From: Fidelibacterota bacterium
GTDB lineage: Bacteria > Fidelibacterota > UBA2242 > JAFGTP01
Direction of reading: 5' to 3'
Length of the DNA stretch: 11,568 bases
NCBI GenBank assembly: GCA_021734005.1
Contig: JAIPJV010000036.1
Span: 1-11,568 of the forward strand
In this document: positions 1 to 6,894 of the stretch, one piece after another
Position numbering within the stretch: the stretch's first letter is position 1
Layout of the letters: the number at the start of each line of letters is the position of its first letter
The notes under the pieces: model-generated
What the model was told of the DNA's origin: nothing
The model's input: the letters and a program-made list of their open reading frames with translations, nothing else
The model's database searches: none
Position numbers and translations under genes: made by a program

Positions 1-718
1 CACCGCCTTCCGGATATCGAATATAATCAAAATGAATTCCATCGACTCTGTATTTGGTTATGACATCTTCAATTATTTTAATGATATAATTCTGAACCTG
101 AGGATTGCCCGGTGAAAAGGAAACATAATGACTGTTGAGCTCCATGGCTTTTCCTGATGAATCATGAACAATCCAATCTGAATATTTTAGATAGGGGTGA
201 ACTGGCAGAGTATGCTGAGGTTTTCTACTGCCCCGCCAGGCTGGAAATACATTGATCCAGGCATGCAGATCCAGACCATTTTTATGGGCTTCCTGAAGAG
301 CATAAGCAAGAGGATCCCAGCCCGGATTCCGGCCTAATTGGCCAGTCAACAATTTTCCCCAGGGCTCATAACTGGATTGATAATAAGCATCACCATTGCC
401 GCGAATCTGAAAAAAGACTGCATTAAAGTTGGCTTCCGCCATTTTTTGGAATGTGGTTGAAATGTAGTTTTTGATTTTTTCAGGTGAAGTGGTCTGTAAA
501 TTTTTTGTGTAATCAAATCGGCTCATCCAGACTGCCCGCAATTCCCGATCCGGACCATGTTGGTTTTGCGAGGCAATTTCTTGCTGCGTTTCATGCTCTT
601 TTTTAATGGTTGGCTGATAGCTGGTTAATTTTGATACTAGAGAAACCGTCAGGATAATTAGAGCCAGGACAAACATTCCCGCAAAAAATTGTAAATATAC
701 CTTTTTCTGATATTTCAA
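1..718 (-). CDS. GHL10/DUF187-family glycoside-hydrolase-like protein, membrane-anchored, partial (C-terminus beyond window)
   Basis: I translated this open frame directly; 239 codons are visible and it runs off the left edge. The start is a TTG at 718-716, with a GGGGTGAG ribosome binding site at 728-721 and an in-frame TGA (724-722) just upstream, so no longer start is possible. Residues 1-10 are basic and 11-29 form one hydrophobic segment without a lipobox, which suggests a signal anchor or signal peptide and an extracytoplasmic enzyme domain. From about residue 59 the sequence matches the GHL10 family (YngK-like TIM barrels): RAVWMSRFDY (61-70), QIRGNGDAYY (104-113), HAWINVF (152-158), GNPQVQNY (204-211) and the hallmark DGIHFDYIRYP (226-236), whose Asp/Tyr/Arg lie in the presumed active site. 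The family is thought to act on polysaccharides, possibly cell-wall material; the substrate is unknown here. A promoter-like pair lies upstream, though cotranscription with rlmD is also possible. Confidence 0.88.
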   Translation of the reverse strand, partial: MKYQKKVYLQFFAGMFVLALIILTVSLVSKLTSYQPTIKKEHETQQEIASQNQHGPDRELRAVWMSRFDYTKNLQTTSPEKIKNYISTTFQKMAEANFNAVFFQIRGNGDAYYQSSYEPWGKLLTGQLGRNPGWDPLAYALQEAHKNGLDLHAWINVFPAWRGSRKPQHTLPVHPYLKYSDWIVHDSSGKAMELNSHYVSFSPGNPQVQNYIIKIIEDVITKYRVDGIHFDYIRYPEGG

Positions 719-747
719 AACTCACCCCGTCTAAATTATTACAGGTC

Positions 748-775
748 ATAATAACTTAACAAAAAATCCACTCAA
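748..775 (-). promoter_or_regulatory. Putative sigma-70-type promoter for the GHL10 gene
   Basis: On the minus strand a -35-like TTGAGT (775-770) is followed after 16 nt by a -10-like TATTAT (753-748). The expected transcription start near 741 would leave a leader of about 23 nt carrying the GGGGTGAG ribosome binding site before the TTG start. It lies in the 85-bp gap after rlmD. The call rests on E. coli-type consensus matches only, and the organism may use different sigma-factor preferences. Confidence 0.35.
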
Positions 776-803
776 TTGGTAAAACATATTAACAGCGTTT
801 ATT

Positions 804-2210
804 TTATAACAATAATGTTGTCACAACCTCAATATGGGCAGTATGGGGGAACATATCAACCGGTTTTACAGAATTGACTGAATAGCCCGCATCCACCAGA
901 CTTCCTACATCTCGAACCTGGGTTGATGGTTTACAGGATACATATACAATTCTTGCAGCTTGCATCTTGATCACATCTTTGACCAGCTTGGGATGCATTC
1001 CCGCCCGGGGTGGATCAATAATCATGAGATCAGGCTGGGGTAATTCTTCCAGAATTTTGGGCTTTTTTCTGAATAATTTGTCCAGATTTCCTTTGATAAA
1101 TTGCAAATTGTCAACGCCATTGCGATGGGCATTTTTTCTGGCGTCTTCTACTGCCTCAGGAACAATTTCAAAACCGATGATCTTATCGGCCTTATCAGCC
1201 AGTTCAATGGATATACTCCCGGTTCCCGAGTAGAGATCCCAGACAATTTCATCACCTTGCAAAGCAGCTTTTTTGTTAACAATCTGGTATAATTTTTCAG
1301 CCATGCGAGTATTAGTCTGGAAAAAGGAAGATGGTGAGATTACATATTCCTTCCCATTTAATGTTTCTATGAGATGGTCTTCTCCATACAGCAGGTGGGT
1401 TTTTTCGGGTAGCGTTGTACCGCCGACATTGGTTGTATAGGAATTAATGACTGAGCGCAAGTTAGATATTTTAGACTGTAAAAGATTGGCCAGAGGCGCC
1501 AGTTTTTCAGGCTGATCCTGGTTGGTGACAATATTGACCATAACCTGATCAGTGTGATAGGCTTTACGTAAAACTACATGCCGTAAAAATCCGTCCCGAT
1601 TTCTCATACTGTAAGGCTGAAGACGATTATCAAGGGCGTAATTTCTGATCAGACCCAGAATCTGTTGCGTTTCTTCAGGAGCGATCAAACAATCATCCAG
1701 ATCAATAGCTTTCCAGTAATAGCCGGGCGCTCTGAGTCCGAGAGCAAAATCTTCTGGTTTTTCAGCCTCAAAATCTTTCATTAGCCAGCGATGGGCTGAA
1801 AAAGCAAATTCCATTTTATTGCGGTAGCGAAATTGATCAACAGCCGGCTGAATGCTTTCAAAATCAATATTATCAAAGCCACCCATTCGAGAATAGAGAT
1901 CACGCACCTGTTTCTCTTTGAATTCCAGCTGCTTTTGATAACTAATATTCTGATGGCTGCAACCGCCACAATGTTCAAAATAGGGGCAGGGAGGTTCTAT
2001 TGCCAGTTCACTCTCCTTTAAAATTGCAACTGGATGGGCTTCGGCATAATTGGATTTAGCTTTGTAAACCTTGGCTTTTAATCTCTGTCCGGGAATACTG
2101 TCCTTGACAAAGACTACATAATCCTGATAATGGGCTAGGCCCTTGCCGCCATAGACTAGATCTTCTATTTCAACTTCAATTATATCTCTTTTTTTAACTG
2201 GTTTTTTCAC
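804..2210 (-). CDS. rlmD: 23S rRNA (uracil-C5)-methyltransferase, RlmD/RlmCD (RumA) family
   Basis: This 468-residue protein belongs to the TrmA/RumA family, which uses SAM to methylate C5 of specific uracils in RNA; RlmD modifies U1939 of 23S rRNA. Residues 1-65 form a TRAM RNA-binding domain. Four cysteines, C75, C81, C84 (CPYFEHCGGC) and C174, match the [4Fe-4S] ligands of RumA. The C-terminal Rossmann methyltransferase domain has the SAM loop DLYSGTGSISI (325-335), motif IV DPPRAGMH (399-406), the catalytic nucleophile C426 in YVSCKPST, and the general-base E461 in HIEVV. All catalytic residues are present. The start is GTG (2210-2208), preceded by AGGGG (2220-2216) at 5-nt spacing. The exact target uracil (RlmD, RlmC or dual RlmCD) cannot be settled from one sequence, although the Fe-S ligands fit RlmD well. 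It is unrelated in function to the nearby envelope genes and reads divergently from the DUF3108 gene. Confidence 0.93.
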   Translation of the reverse strand: MKKPVKKRDIIEVEIEDLVYGGKGLAHYQDYVVFVKDSIPGQRLKAKVYKAKSNYAEAHPVAILKESELAIEPPCPYFEHCGGCSHQNISYQKQLEFKEKQVRDLYSRMGGFDNIDFESIQPAVDQFRYRNKMEFAFSAHRWLMKDFEAEKPEDFALGLRAPGYYWKAIDLDDCLIAPEETQQILGLIRNYALDNRLQPYSMRNRDGFLRHVVLRKAYHTDQVMVNIVTNQDQPEKLAPLANLLQSKISNLRSVINSYTTNVGGTTLPEKTHLLYGEDHLIETLNGKEYVISPSSFFQTNTRMAEKLYQIVNKKAALQGDEIVWDLYSGTGSISIELADKADKIIGFEIVPEAVEDARKNAHRNGVDNLQFIKGNLDKLFRKKPKILEELPQPDLMIIDPPRAGMHPKLVKDVIKMQAARIVYVSCKPSTQVRDVGSLVDAGYSVNSVKPVDMFPHTAHIEVVTTLLL

Positions 2211-2422
2211 AATTTCCCCTGTCTCTTATTATCACCAGAATTTAGATGAATTTTATCAGAACTACCAGTTTTGATATTCCATAGATTCAATTAAATCTAT
2301 TATTGTGGTGGAATGGATGCAAGGGCGAGAATGATCCCAAATCACAATTTTATTCGGCAACAAATATTTCTCCACTTGCAATATTCCGGCCTGAGTTGTA
2401 AAATTCCACCTATGGAGTTATT
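2211..2422. promoter_or_regulatory. Divergent intergenic region between rlmD and the DUF3108 gene
   Basis: This 212-bp AT-rich spacer must carry the promoters for both divergent genes. For rlmD, the minus strand has an extended -10-like TGATAAAAT (2258-2250) with a poor -35, which would give a leader of about 33 nt. For the DUF3108 gene, the plus strand has TTGCAA (2376-2381), 17 nt, then TAAAAT (2399-2404), which would place transcription start only about 12 nt before the ATG. Between them is a perfect 7-bp inverted repeat, ATAGATT (2281-2287) and AATCTAT (2294-2300) with a 6-nt loop and no following T-run, so it looks more like an operator or cruciform than a terminator. All assignments are by eye against the sigma-70 consensus. 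Confidence 0.35.
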
Positions 2423-3151
2423 ATGAAACTGAATTTACGATCCTATGTAATAATTGTTTTTTTACTTGTGCTGCAATATCCTATTCAGGGCGAGTCGCCT
2501 GTTCATGTCGGCGAAAAACTGAAATATGAGATCTGGTACAATTTTGTTAAAGGCGGTCAATCCTGGATGGAGATAAGCGAGATAGACACAATTGAAGGTC
2601 GCCCCTGCTTTCATATTGTAAACATTACTCGTTCAACAGGAGTTGTTGACCTTTTATTTAGCATTGATGACAAGCTGGAAAGCTGGATTGATCCCCAAAC
2701 CCATTATTCCTACAAATTCCAAAAAAGAATTCGAGAAGGTAAATATAAAAAAGATTACAATGTCACCTTTAATTATCAGGATTCGATTGCAATTTCCAAT
2801 AGTGATACTACTGCAATAATGCCGCCCATTCACGACGCCATTTCCATATTCTATTATCTAAGAAAAACAAGCCTGGACACTGGCAAATTTTTCAAAGTCA
2901 ATAATTTCGACAGCGACACACTTAAACATTATAACATAAAAGTAACCGGCCAGGAAAAAATCAAAGTCCCGGCCGGCGAATTCAATTGTTTTAAATTAGA
3001 GCCTTTCTCAGAGGAAGGTGACTTATTTGAGAAGCATGAGAATAAAGTCGAGACCTATCTTTCCCGGGATTCTCTGCGGCTTCCTGTCAAAATCACCAGT
3101 CAGACTAAATTTGGCCAATTGGTTATGAAATTGAAGAAAGTGGAAAATTAA
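2423..3151 (+). CDS. Secreted DUF3108-domain protein
   Basis: This 242-residue protein has a Sec signal peptide: basic MKLNLR, a hydrophobic core at about 8-20, and likely cleavage around residues 22-24. It should therefore be periplasmic or envelope-exposed; there is no lipobox cysteine. The mature part matches the DUF3108 pattern: the opening VGEKLKYEIWYNFVKGG (29-45), the central PPIHDAISIFYYLRK (134-148), VPAGEFNCFKLEP (182-194), and the closing YLSRDSLRLPVKI (212-224) followed by a hydrophobic strand ending near 239. DUF3108 proteins are beta-rich and widespread in Gram-negative bacteria, but their biochemical role is not established. The ATG at 2423 has GGAG at 2414-2417 with 5-nt spacing. 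This is the only plus-strand gene here; its TAA (3149-3151) overlaps the TAA of rseP on the other strand. Confidence 0.85.
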   Translation: MKLNLRSYVIIVFLLVLQYPIQGESPVHVGEKLKYEIWYNFVKGGQSWMEISEIDTIEGRPCFHIVNITRSTGVVDLLFSIDDKLESWIDPQTHYSYKFQKRIREGKYKKDYNVTFNYQDSIAISNSDTTAIMPPIHDAISIFYYLRKTSLDTGKFFKVNNFDSDTLKHYNIKVTGQEKIKVPAGEFNCFKLEPFSEEGDLFEKHENKVETYLSRDSLRLPVKITSQTKFGQLVMKLKKVEN

Positions 3152-4227
3152 CCTCCCGTGATGAGCCGGGCAATGTCATTATAAAAAACCAATCCCATTA
3201 ATAGAAATATTATCAGCATTCCAATTTTTTGGATTCTTAGCTTGGTCTTATTGGAGAGCTCCCGTCCGCGGATTCCTTCCACCAGAATTATTATCAAATG
3301 GCCACCATCCAGAGCAGGAATAGGCAAAATATTCAGCAAGGCCAAATTTACACTAATAACGGCCATAAATCCCAGCAGCGTCAGAACGCCGGAGCGGGCA
3401 GATTCACCAGCCATCTGAGCGATCATGACCGGGCCACCAACATTTTTCAGCGAGACATGGCCCATTATCATTTCTTTCAATGAAACCACCGTAATCTTGA
3501 GCCAGTAGCCAGTCAGAGCAAATCCCTGTCCAATAGATTCCAGAAAACCCGCTGGTCTATTTTGAGTTGCAGCGCCAATTCCGATTATACCGATATCCTG
3601 AAATTTACCATCTTTGATTGTTTTTTGCGCTCGCGTTTTCAGTCGGGCTGTTTTTTGCCTGCCTTCATTTAGCCAGGAAACAGCTATTGTGTCATTCGGA
3701 TGATTGTGGATCAGGGCGGTCATATCCTCCCATTTTTCCACCTTTTGGCCATCTATTGCAACAATCCGGTCACCTTTTTCCATTCCAACAGAATCAGCAG
3801 GATAACCTTCGACTACTGTGCCAACAACGGCTTTTTCTGTAGCCGGTTCCTGAAATCCGCGAAACATGGTGATCGTGAAAAACAGGATAACCGCCAGAAT
3901 AAGATTAAACAAAACTCCGCCGGAGATGAATAATAATTTTTGCCAGGTTGGTTTGGAAGCAAAGGATTTGTGATCATCACGATCTACAGTGCTTTCCGTA
4001 TCCAGACTTTCGTCAATCACTCCAGTGACTTTGACAAAGCCTCCCAGGGGAATTGCGCTGAGCTGGTATTCCGTTTCCCCGATCTTTTTTCCATAGATTT
4101 TGGGTGGAAATCCAATCGAAAATTGCTCGACCCGCATTCCTGATAATTTTGCAAAAGTATAGTGTCCTAATTCATGAAAAAATATAATTCCGCCGACAAC
4201 GACAACAATTCCAATTATAGTACTCAC
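3148..4227 (-). CDS. rseP: Site-2 intramembrane zinc metalloprotease RseP (M50 family)
   Basis: RseP cleaves transmembrane substrates within the inner membrane, releasing sigma-factor signals in envelope stress and clearing leftover signal peptides. The first membrane helix carries the zinc motif HELGH (18-22, with E19 catalytic). A GGFVKVTG loop follows (62-69), then a hydrophobic helix at about 98-122, one PDZ domain at about 132-205, the conserved GGPV (264-267), and the third zinc-ligand motif NILPIPALDGGH (299-310, with D307). A last membrane helix lies at about 335-350. At 359 residues with a single PDZ domain it is shorter than E. coli RseP (about 450, two PDZ domains) and nearer the common bacterial form. 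The start is GTG (4227-4225). Its AGAGG site (4241-4237) sits in the final codons of dxr, whose stop is only 3 nt upstream, so translation is probably coupled. The 3' end overlaps the convergent DUF3108 gene by 4 bp. Confidence 0.95.
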   Translation of the reverse strand: MSTIIGIVVVVGGIIFFHELGHYTFAKLSGMRVEQFSIGFPPKIYGKKIGETEYQLSAIPLGGFVKVTGVIDESLDTESTVDRDDHKSFASKPTWQKLLFISGGVLFNLILAVILFFTITMFRGFQEPATEKAVVGTVVEGYPADSVGMEKGDRIVAIDGQKVEKWEDMTALIHNHPNDTIAVSWLNEGRQKTARLKTRAQKTIKDGKFQDIGIIGIGAATQNRPAGFLESIGQGFALTGYWLKITVVSLKEMIMGHVSLKNVGGPVMIAQMAGESARSGVLTLLGFMAVISVNLALLNILPIPALDGGHLIIILVEGIRGRELSNKTKLRIQKIGMLIIFLLMGLVFYNDIARLITGG

Positions 4228-4230
4228 AAT

Positions 4231-5388
4231 CTATTTCCTCTTTTTTATTAATTTATTGACAATTTTTTCTGTTTCCCTCTGGCTTTCTACAATTTCTTCA
4301 AAATCAGGTTTTTTAATAATTGGTATTCTATCAAGCGCCTTTTCAACCAGTTCAGGAATTTGAGTAAATTTTATATCTTCATTGAGAAAAGCATGAACAG
4401 CCAGATCATTGGCCACATTGAGAATAGCACCGGCTGTGCCCCCCAATTTAATTGCCTGCTTGGCCAGTCTCAGGCAGGGAAATTTTTTATAATTAGGCTC
4501 TTCGAAAGTTAGCTGACCAATTTCAGCCAGATTTGTATTTTCCCACTGCACAGGTCGATGTTCGGGAAAAAATAAAGCATATTGAATGGGCAACTTCATA
4601 TCCGGCAAGCCAAGCTGAGCTTTGATGGAGCCATCCTGAAATTCCACCATAGAATGGATAATAGATTGAGGATGGACAAGCACATCAATATTTTCGGCAG
4701 AAATTCCAAATAGCCAGTGGGCTTCAATAAGTTCAAATCCTTTGTTCATCATTGTCGCTGAATCAATGGTGATCTTTTTTCCCATATTCCAGGTAGGATG
4801 ATCAAGAGCCTCCCGGGGAGTGACCCGGGCAAGTTCCTGAGCCGGCTTGTTGCGAAAAGGTCCTCCTGAAGCAGTCAGGATAAGTTTCTGGACTTCTCCA
4901 TATTCCTCGCCCTGTAAACATTGCCAGATAGCATTATGCTCGCTATCTACAGGAAAAATATCAACATCACGCTGACGGGCTTCTGCAATAATTACATTAC
5001 CAGCCATTACCAGCGATTCTTTGTTGGAAAGGGCAATATGATTGCCAGCCTGAACAGCCCGATAGGTAGGCTCCATTCCCGGCGGTCCAACTATGGAATT
5101 GACAACAAGATCCACATCAGATCGGCCGGCGATTTCCAGCAATCCCTTCCTACCTGTCAAAATTTCCACACCCAGCTTTGACAATTCTCCTGAAAGTAGA
5201 TCTGCTTTTTGAGAATCGGCGATAGCAATGGCGTCAGGTTGATATTTGCGGGTTTGTTGGGCCAGCTTTTTTGCATTGCTGCCGGCGGTCAAGTATTTTA
5301 TATCAAAGCTGTCAGGATTGGCATCGATCACTTTGAGAGTGTTCGTGCCAATTGATCCTGTTGAGCCCAGTATTGATAATCTTCGCAT
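4231..5388 (-). CDS. dxr: 1-deoxy-D-xylulose 5-phosphate reductoisomerase (Dxr/IspC)
   Basis: This 385-residue protein is a full-length Dxr. The enzyme is cytoplasmic and converts DXP to 2-C-methyl-D-erythritol 4-phosphate with NADPH, the committed step of the MEP isoprenoid pathway, which leads to undecaprenyl phosphate and quinone side chains. The N-terminus has the NADPH-binding GSTGSIG (8-14). The metal ligands are D148 and E150 in PVDSEHNA, plus E219 in MMNKGFELIEAHW. Also present are N215 and K216, S174 in TASGGPF, and H197 and W200 in DHPTWNMG; these correspond to known active-site residues of the E. coli enzyme. The start ATG (5388-5386) follows AGGAG (5397-5393) and lies 12 nt after the stop of the unknown outer-membrane-like gene. 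rseP follows 3 nt downstream. In E. coli dxr and rseP are separated by uppS and cdsA, which are absent here. The MEP pathway and sensitivity to fosmidomycin-type inhibition are inferred from family membership. Confidence 0.97.
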   Translation of the reverse strand: MRRLSILGSTGSIGTNTLKVIDANPDSFDIKYLTAGSNAKKLAQQTRKYQPDAIAIADSQKADLLSGELSKLGVEILTGRKGLLEIAGRSDVDLVVNSIVGPPGMEPTYRAVQAGNHIALSNKESLVMAGNVIIAEARQRDVDIFPVDSEHNAIWQCLQGEEYGEVQKLILTASGGPFRNKPAQELARVTPREALDHPTWNMGKKITIDSATMMNKGFELIEAHWLFGISAENIDVLVHPQSIIHSMVEFQDGSIKAQLGLPDMKLPIQYALFFPEHRPVQWENTNLAEIGQLTFEEPNYKKFPCLRLAKQAIKLGGTAGAILNVANDLAVHAFLNEDIKFTQIPELVEKALDRIPIIKKPDFEEIVESQRETEKIVNKLIKKRK

Positions 5389-5400
5389 TCTACTCCTGTT

Positions 5401-6114
5401 CTACGGTAAATAAGCAGTAATATTTACACTGATTCCCAGCATATGGCGGGAGACAGTGCCTTCTAGACCATAACTAAAATTTGGTTCTCTTTTATAAATT
5501 CCCGCTCTCAGATGAGTAAGTTCAATTCTTTTGGTGTCCTTATAATTATCTTCAGAGTTAGGATTATCAGCAACATTAATACTCAAACGGTTGAAGTGTC
5601 TTGTCAATCCACCCATAATTTGCCAACCTCTGAATATAATCCGTTTCTGGAGCGAGATATGGATATTCTGGGAGTAAAAATCGTCAGGTCCTCTTAAATA
5701 GTTGACTCCCAGAGAAAAATAATTTTTTGTGCTGTCTTCACCCCAGCTGGTTGTAAATCCGGAACCAAAGCTGGTTGCATTGTCGTTTCCAATTACAGAA
5801 TTATTTAAAGTAGCGGTCAATAAGAGATTTTTGCTAACTGCAATCGAACTCCACAATCCGGGTGCTCCTCCCCAAAACTCACTCAAATTTGCCCCGGCAC
5901 TAGCCTGGGCGGTAATCACAGCACCTGGTCGAGGTTCATAGAGCAAATGTCCCAGGGGAATTTGCTGGCGCTGTGCTAAAAAAGAGATGACCGGTTTAAT
6001 CTTATTAGTAGCTGTTTCAGGGGAATAGCTGGAGAAATCCAGTCCGCCAAAAGAGAGGACTGGAACAATTAATATTACAATTATGCTGAGGTTGATTGCT
6101 TTTTTAATACCCAC
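5401..6114 (-). CDS. Small secreted, beta-rich outer-membrane-like protein of unknown function
   Basis: I do not recognise a family. From the GTG at 6114-6112 the product is 237 residues, with MGIKK, a hydrophobic stretch and LSFGG forming a clear Sec signal peptide. After a short linker, the rest is dominated by alternating polar/hydrophobic stretches rich in Gly, Ser, Asn and aromatics, separated by turn-like N/D/G segments. I count roughly 8 to 10 candidate strands, ending in LGISVNITAYLP. This suggests a small outer-membrane beta-barrel, although the last residue is proline rather than the usual phenylalanine. A TTG at 6120-6118 immediately after the lpxA stop is an alternative start, but TGGA (6127-6124) is better spaced for the GTG (9 nt versus 3 nt). 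The gene sits 6 nt after lpxA and 12 nt before dxr, so it is cotranscribed with lipid A genes. An envelope role is inferred from context only. Confidence 0.75.
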   Translation of the reverse strand: MGIKKAINLSIIVILIVPVLSFGGLDFSSYSPETATNKIKPVISFLAQRQQIPLGHLLYEPRPGAVITAQASAGANLSEFWGGAPGLWSSIAVSKNLLLTATLNNSVIGNDNATSFGSGFTTSWGEDSTKNYFSLGVNYLRGPDDFYSQNIHISLQKRIIFRGWQIMGGLTRHFNRLSINVADNPNSEDNYKDTKRIELTHLRAGIYKREPNFSYGLEGTVSRHMLGISVNITAYLP

Positions 6115-6120
6115 AGGCAA

Positions 6121-6894
6121 TTATCCAATAATACCTCTGTCACTATTCTCCAGAAAATTTAAAATGTTTTCTATCTCAGGAGTTTTTTCTAGTTCTTCTG
6201 AGATCCTTTTTTTGGCCTCAGAAACATTGTACTCCGACCTAAAAATAAGTTTGTAAGCTTTTTTGATATTTTTGCGAACTTGCGGTGAAAACCCTCTTCT
6301 CCTTAATCCCACAACATTGAGACCCTTATATTTGATAGGTTCTTCAGCTGCCAGAATGTAGGGCGGAATATCTTTAGTAGTACGAAAATGGCCGCCGCAA
6401 AAGCTGTGTTGTCCGATCTTGACAAATTGGTGAACAGCAAACAGTCCGCCTAGAATCGCCCAATCTTCAATTGTTACATGTCCGGCCAGAGTCACAGAAT
6501 TGGCCAAAATAACATTGTCACCAACCAGGCAATCATGAGCAACATGAACATAGGCCATTAGCAAACAGCCATCACCAATTTTTGTGCGCTGGCGGTCCTT
6601 TGTCCCTCTATTAATGGTCACGAATTCTCGAATCGTAGTATTGTCACCAATTATGGTTTCGCTTTTTTCACCTTCGAATTTGAGATCCTGGGGAATTTCG
6701 CCAATTACAGAGTGCTGAAAAACCCGGCTGTTTTTACCGATAGTTGTATAGGGCAAAATTTGAGCATAAGGTTTGATCTCGCAACCGTCGTCAATTTTCA
6801 CGTCATCTTCGATAATGGCATAGGGGCCGATTTTTACATTTTTTCCCAGTTGTGCGCTGTCACTTACAATCGCTGTGGGATGAATATCAGCCAT
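6121..6894 (-). CDS. lpxA: UDP-N-acetylglucosamine O-acyltransferase (LpxA)
   Basis: LpxA transfers a 3-hydroxyacyl chain from ACP to the 3-OH of UDP-GlcNAc, the first step of lipid A synthesis, in the cytoplasm as a trimer. The 257-residue protein shows the left-handed beta-helix hexapeptide pattern from the N-terminus (IHPTAIV, AQLGKNVKIGPYAII) to about residue 180. The catalytic histidine is H120 in VHVAHDC (E. coli H125), with the partner H117. GLNVVGLRRRGFS (191-203) is the conserved segment leading into the C-terminal helical domain. I chose the ATG at 6894-6892 over an upstream in-frame TTG at 6918 because GAGG (6903-6900) lies 5 nt before it and the hexapeptide domain begins right there. 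It overlaps the end of lpxC/fabZ by 8 nt, which supports coupled translation. Length is close to E. coli LpxA (262). Acyl-chain length preference is not predicted. No lpxB follows. Confidence 0.97.
   Translation of the reverse strand: MADIHPTAIVSDSAQLGKNVKIGPYAIIEDDVKIDDGCEIKPYAQILPYTTIGKNSRVFQHSVIGEIPQDLKFEGEKSETIIGDNTTIREFVTINRGTKDRQRTKIGDGCLLMAYVHVAHDCLVGDNVILANSVTLAGHVTIEDWAILGGLFAVHQFVKIGQHSFCGGHFRTTKDIPPYILAAEEPIKYKGLNVVGLRRRGFSPQVRKNIKKAYKLIFRSEYNVSEAKKRISEELEKTPEIENILNFLENSDRGIIG

Noticed and set aside
967..1292. Plus-strand open frames opposite rlmD
   Set aside because: Antisense to the conserved SAM-binding domain of the methyltransferase, with no family resemblance.
3154..3170. 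Short GC stem (CCCG and CGGG) near the rseP/DUF3108 junction as a terminator
   Set aside because: Only four base pairs, within the rseP coding sequence and without a T-run on either strand.
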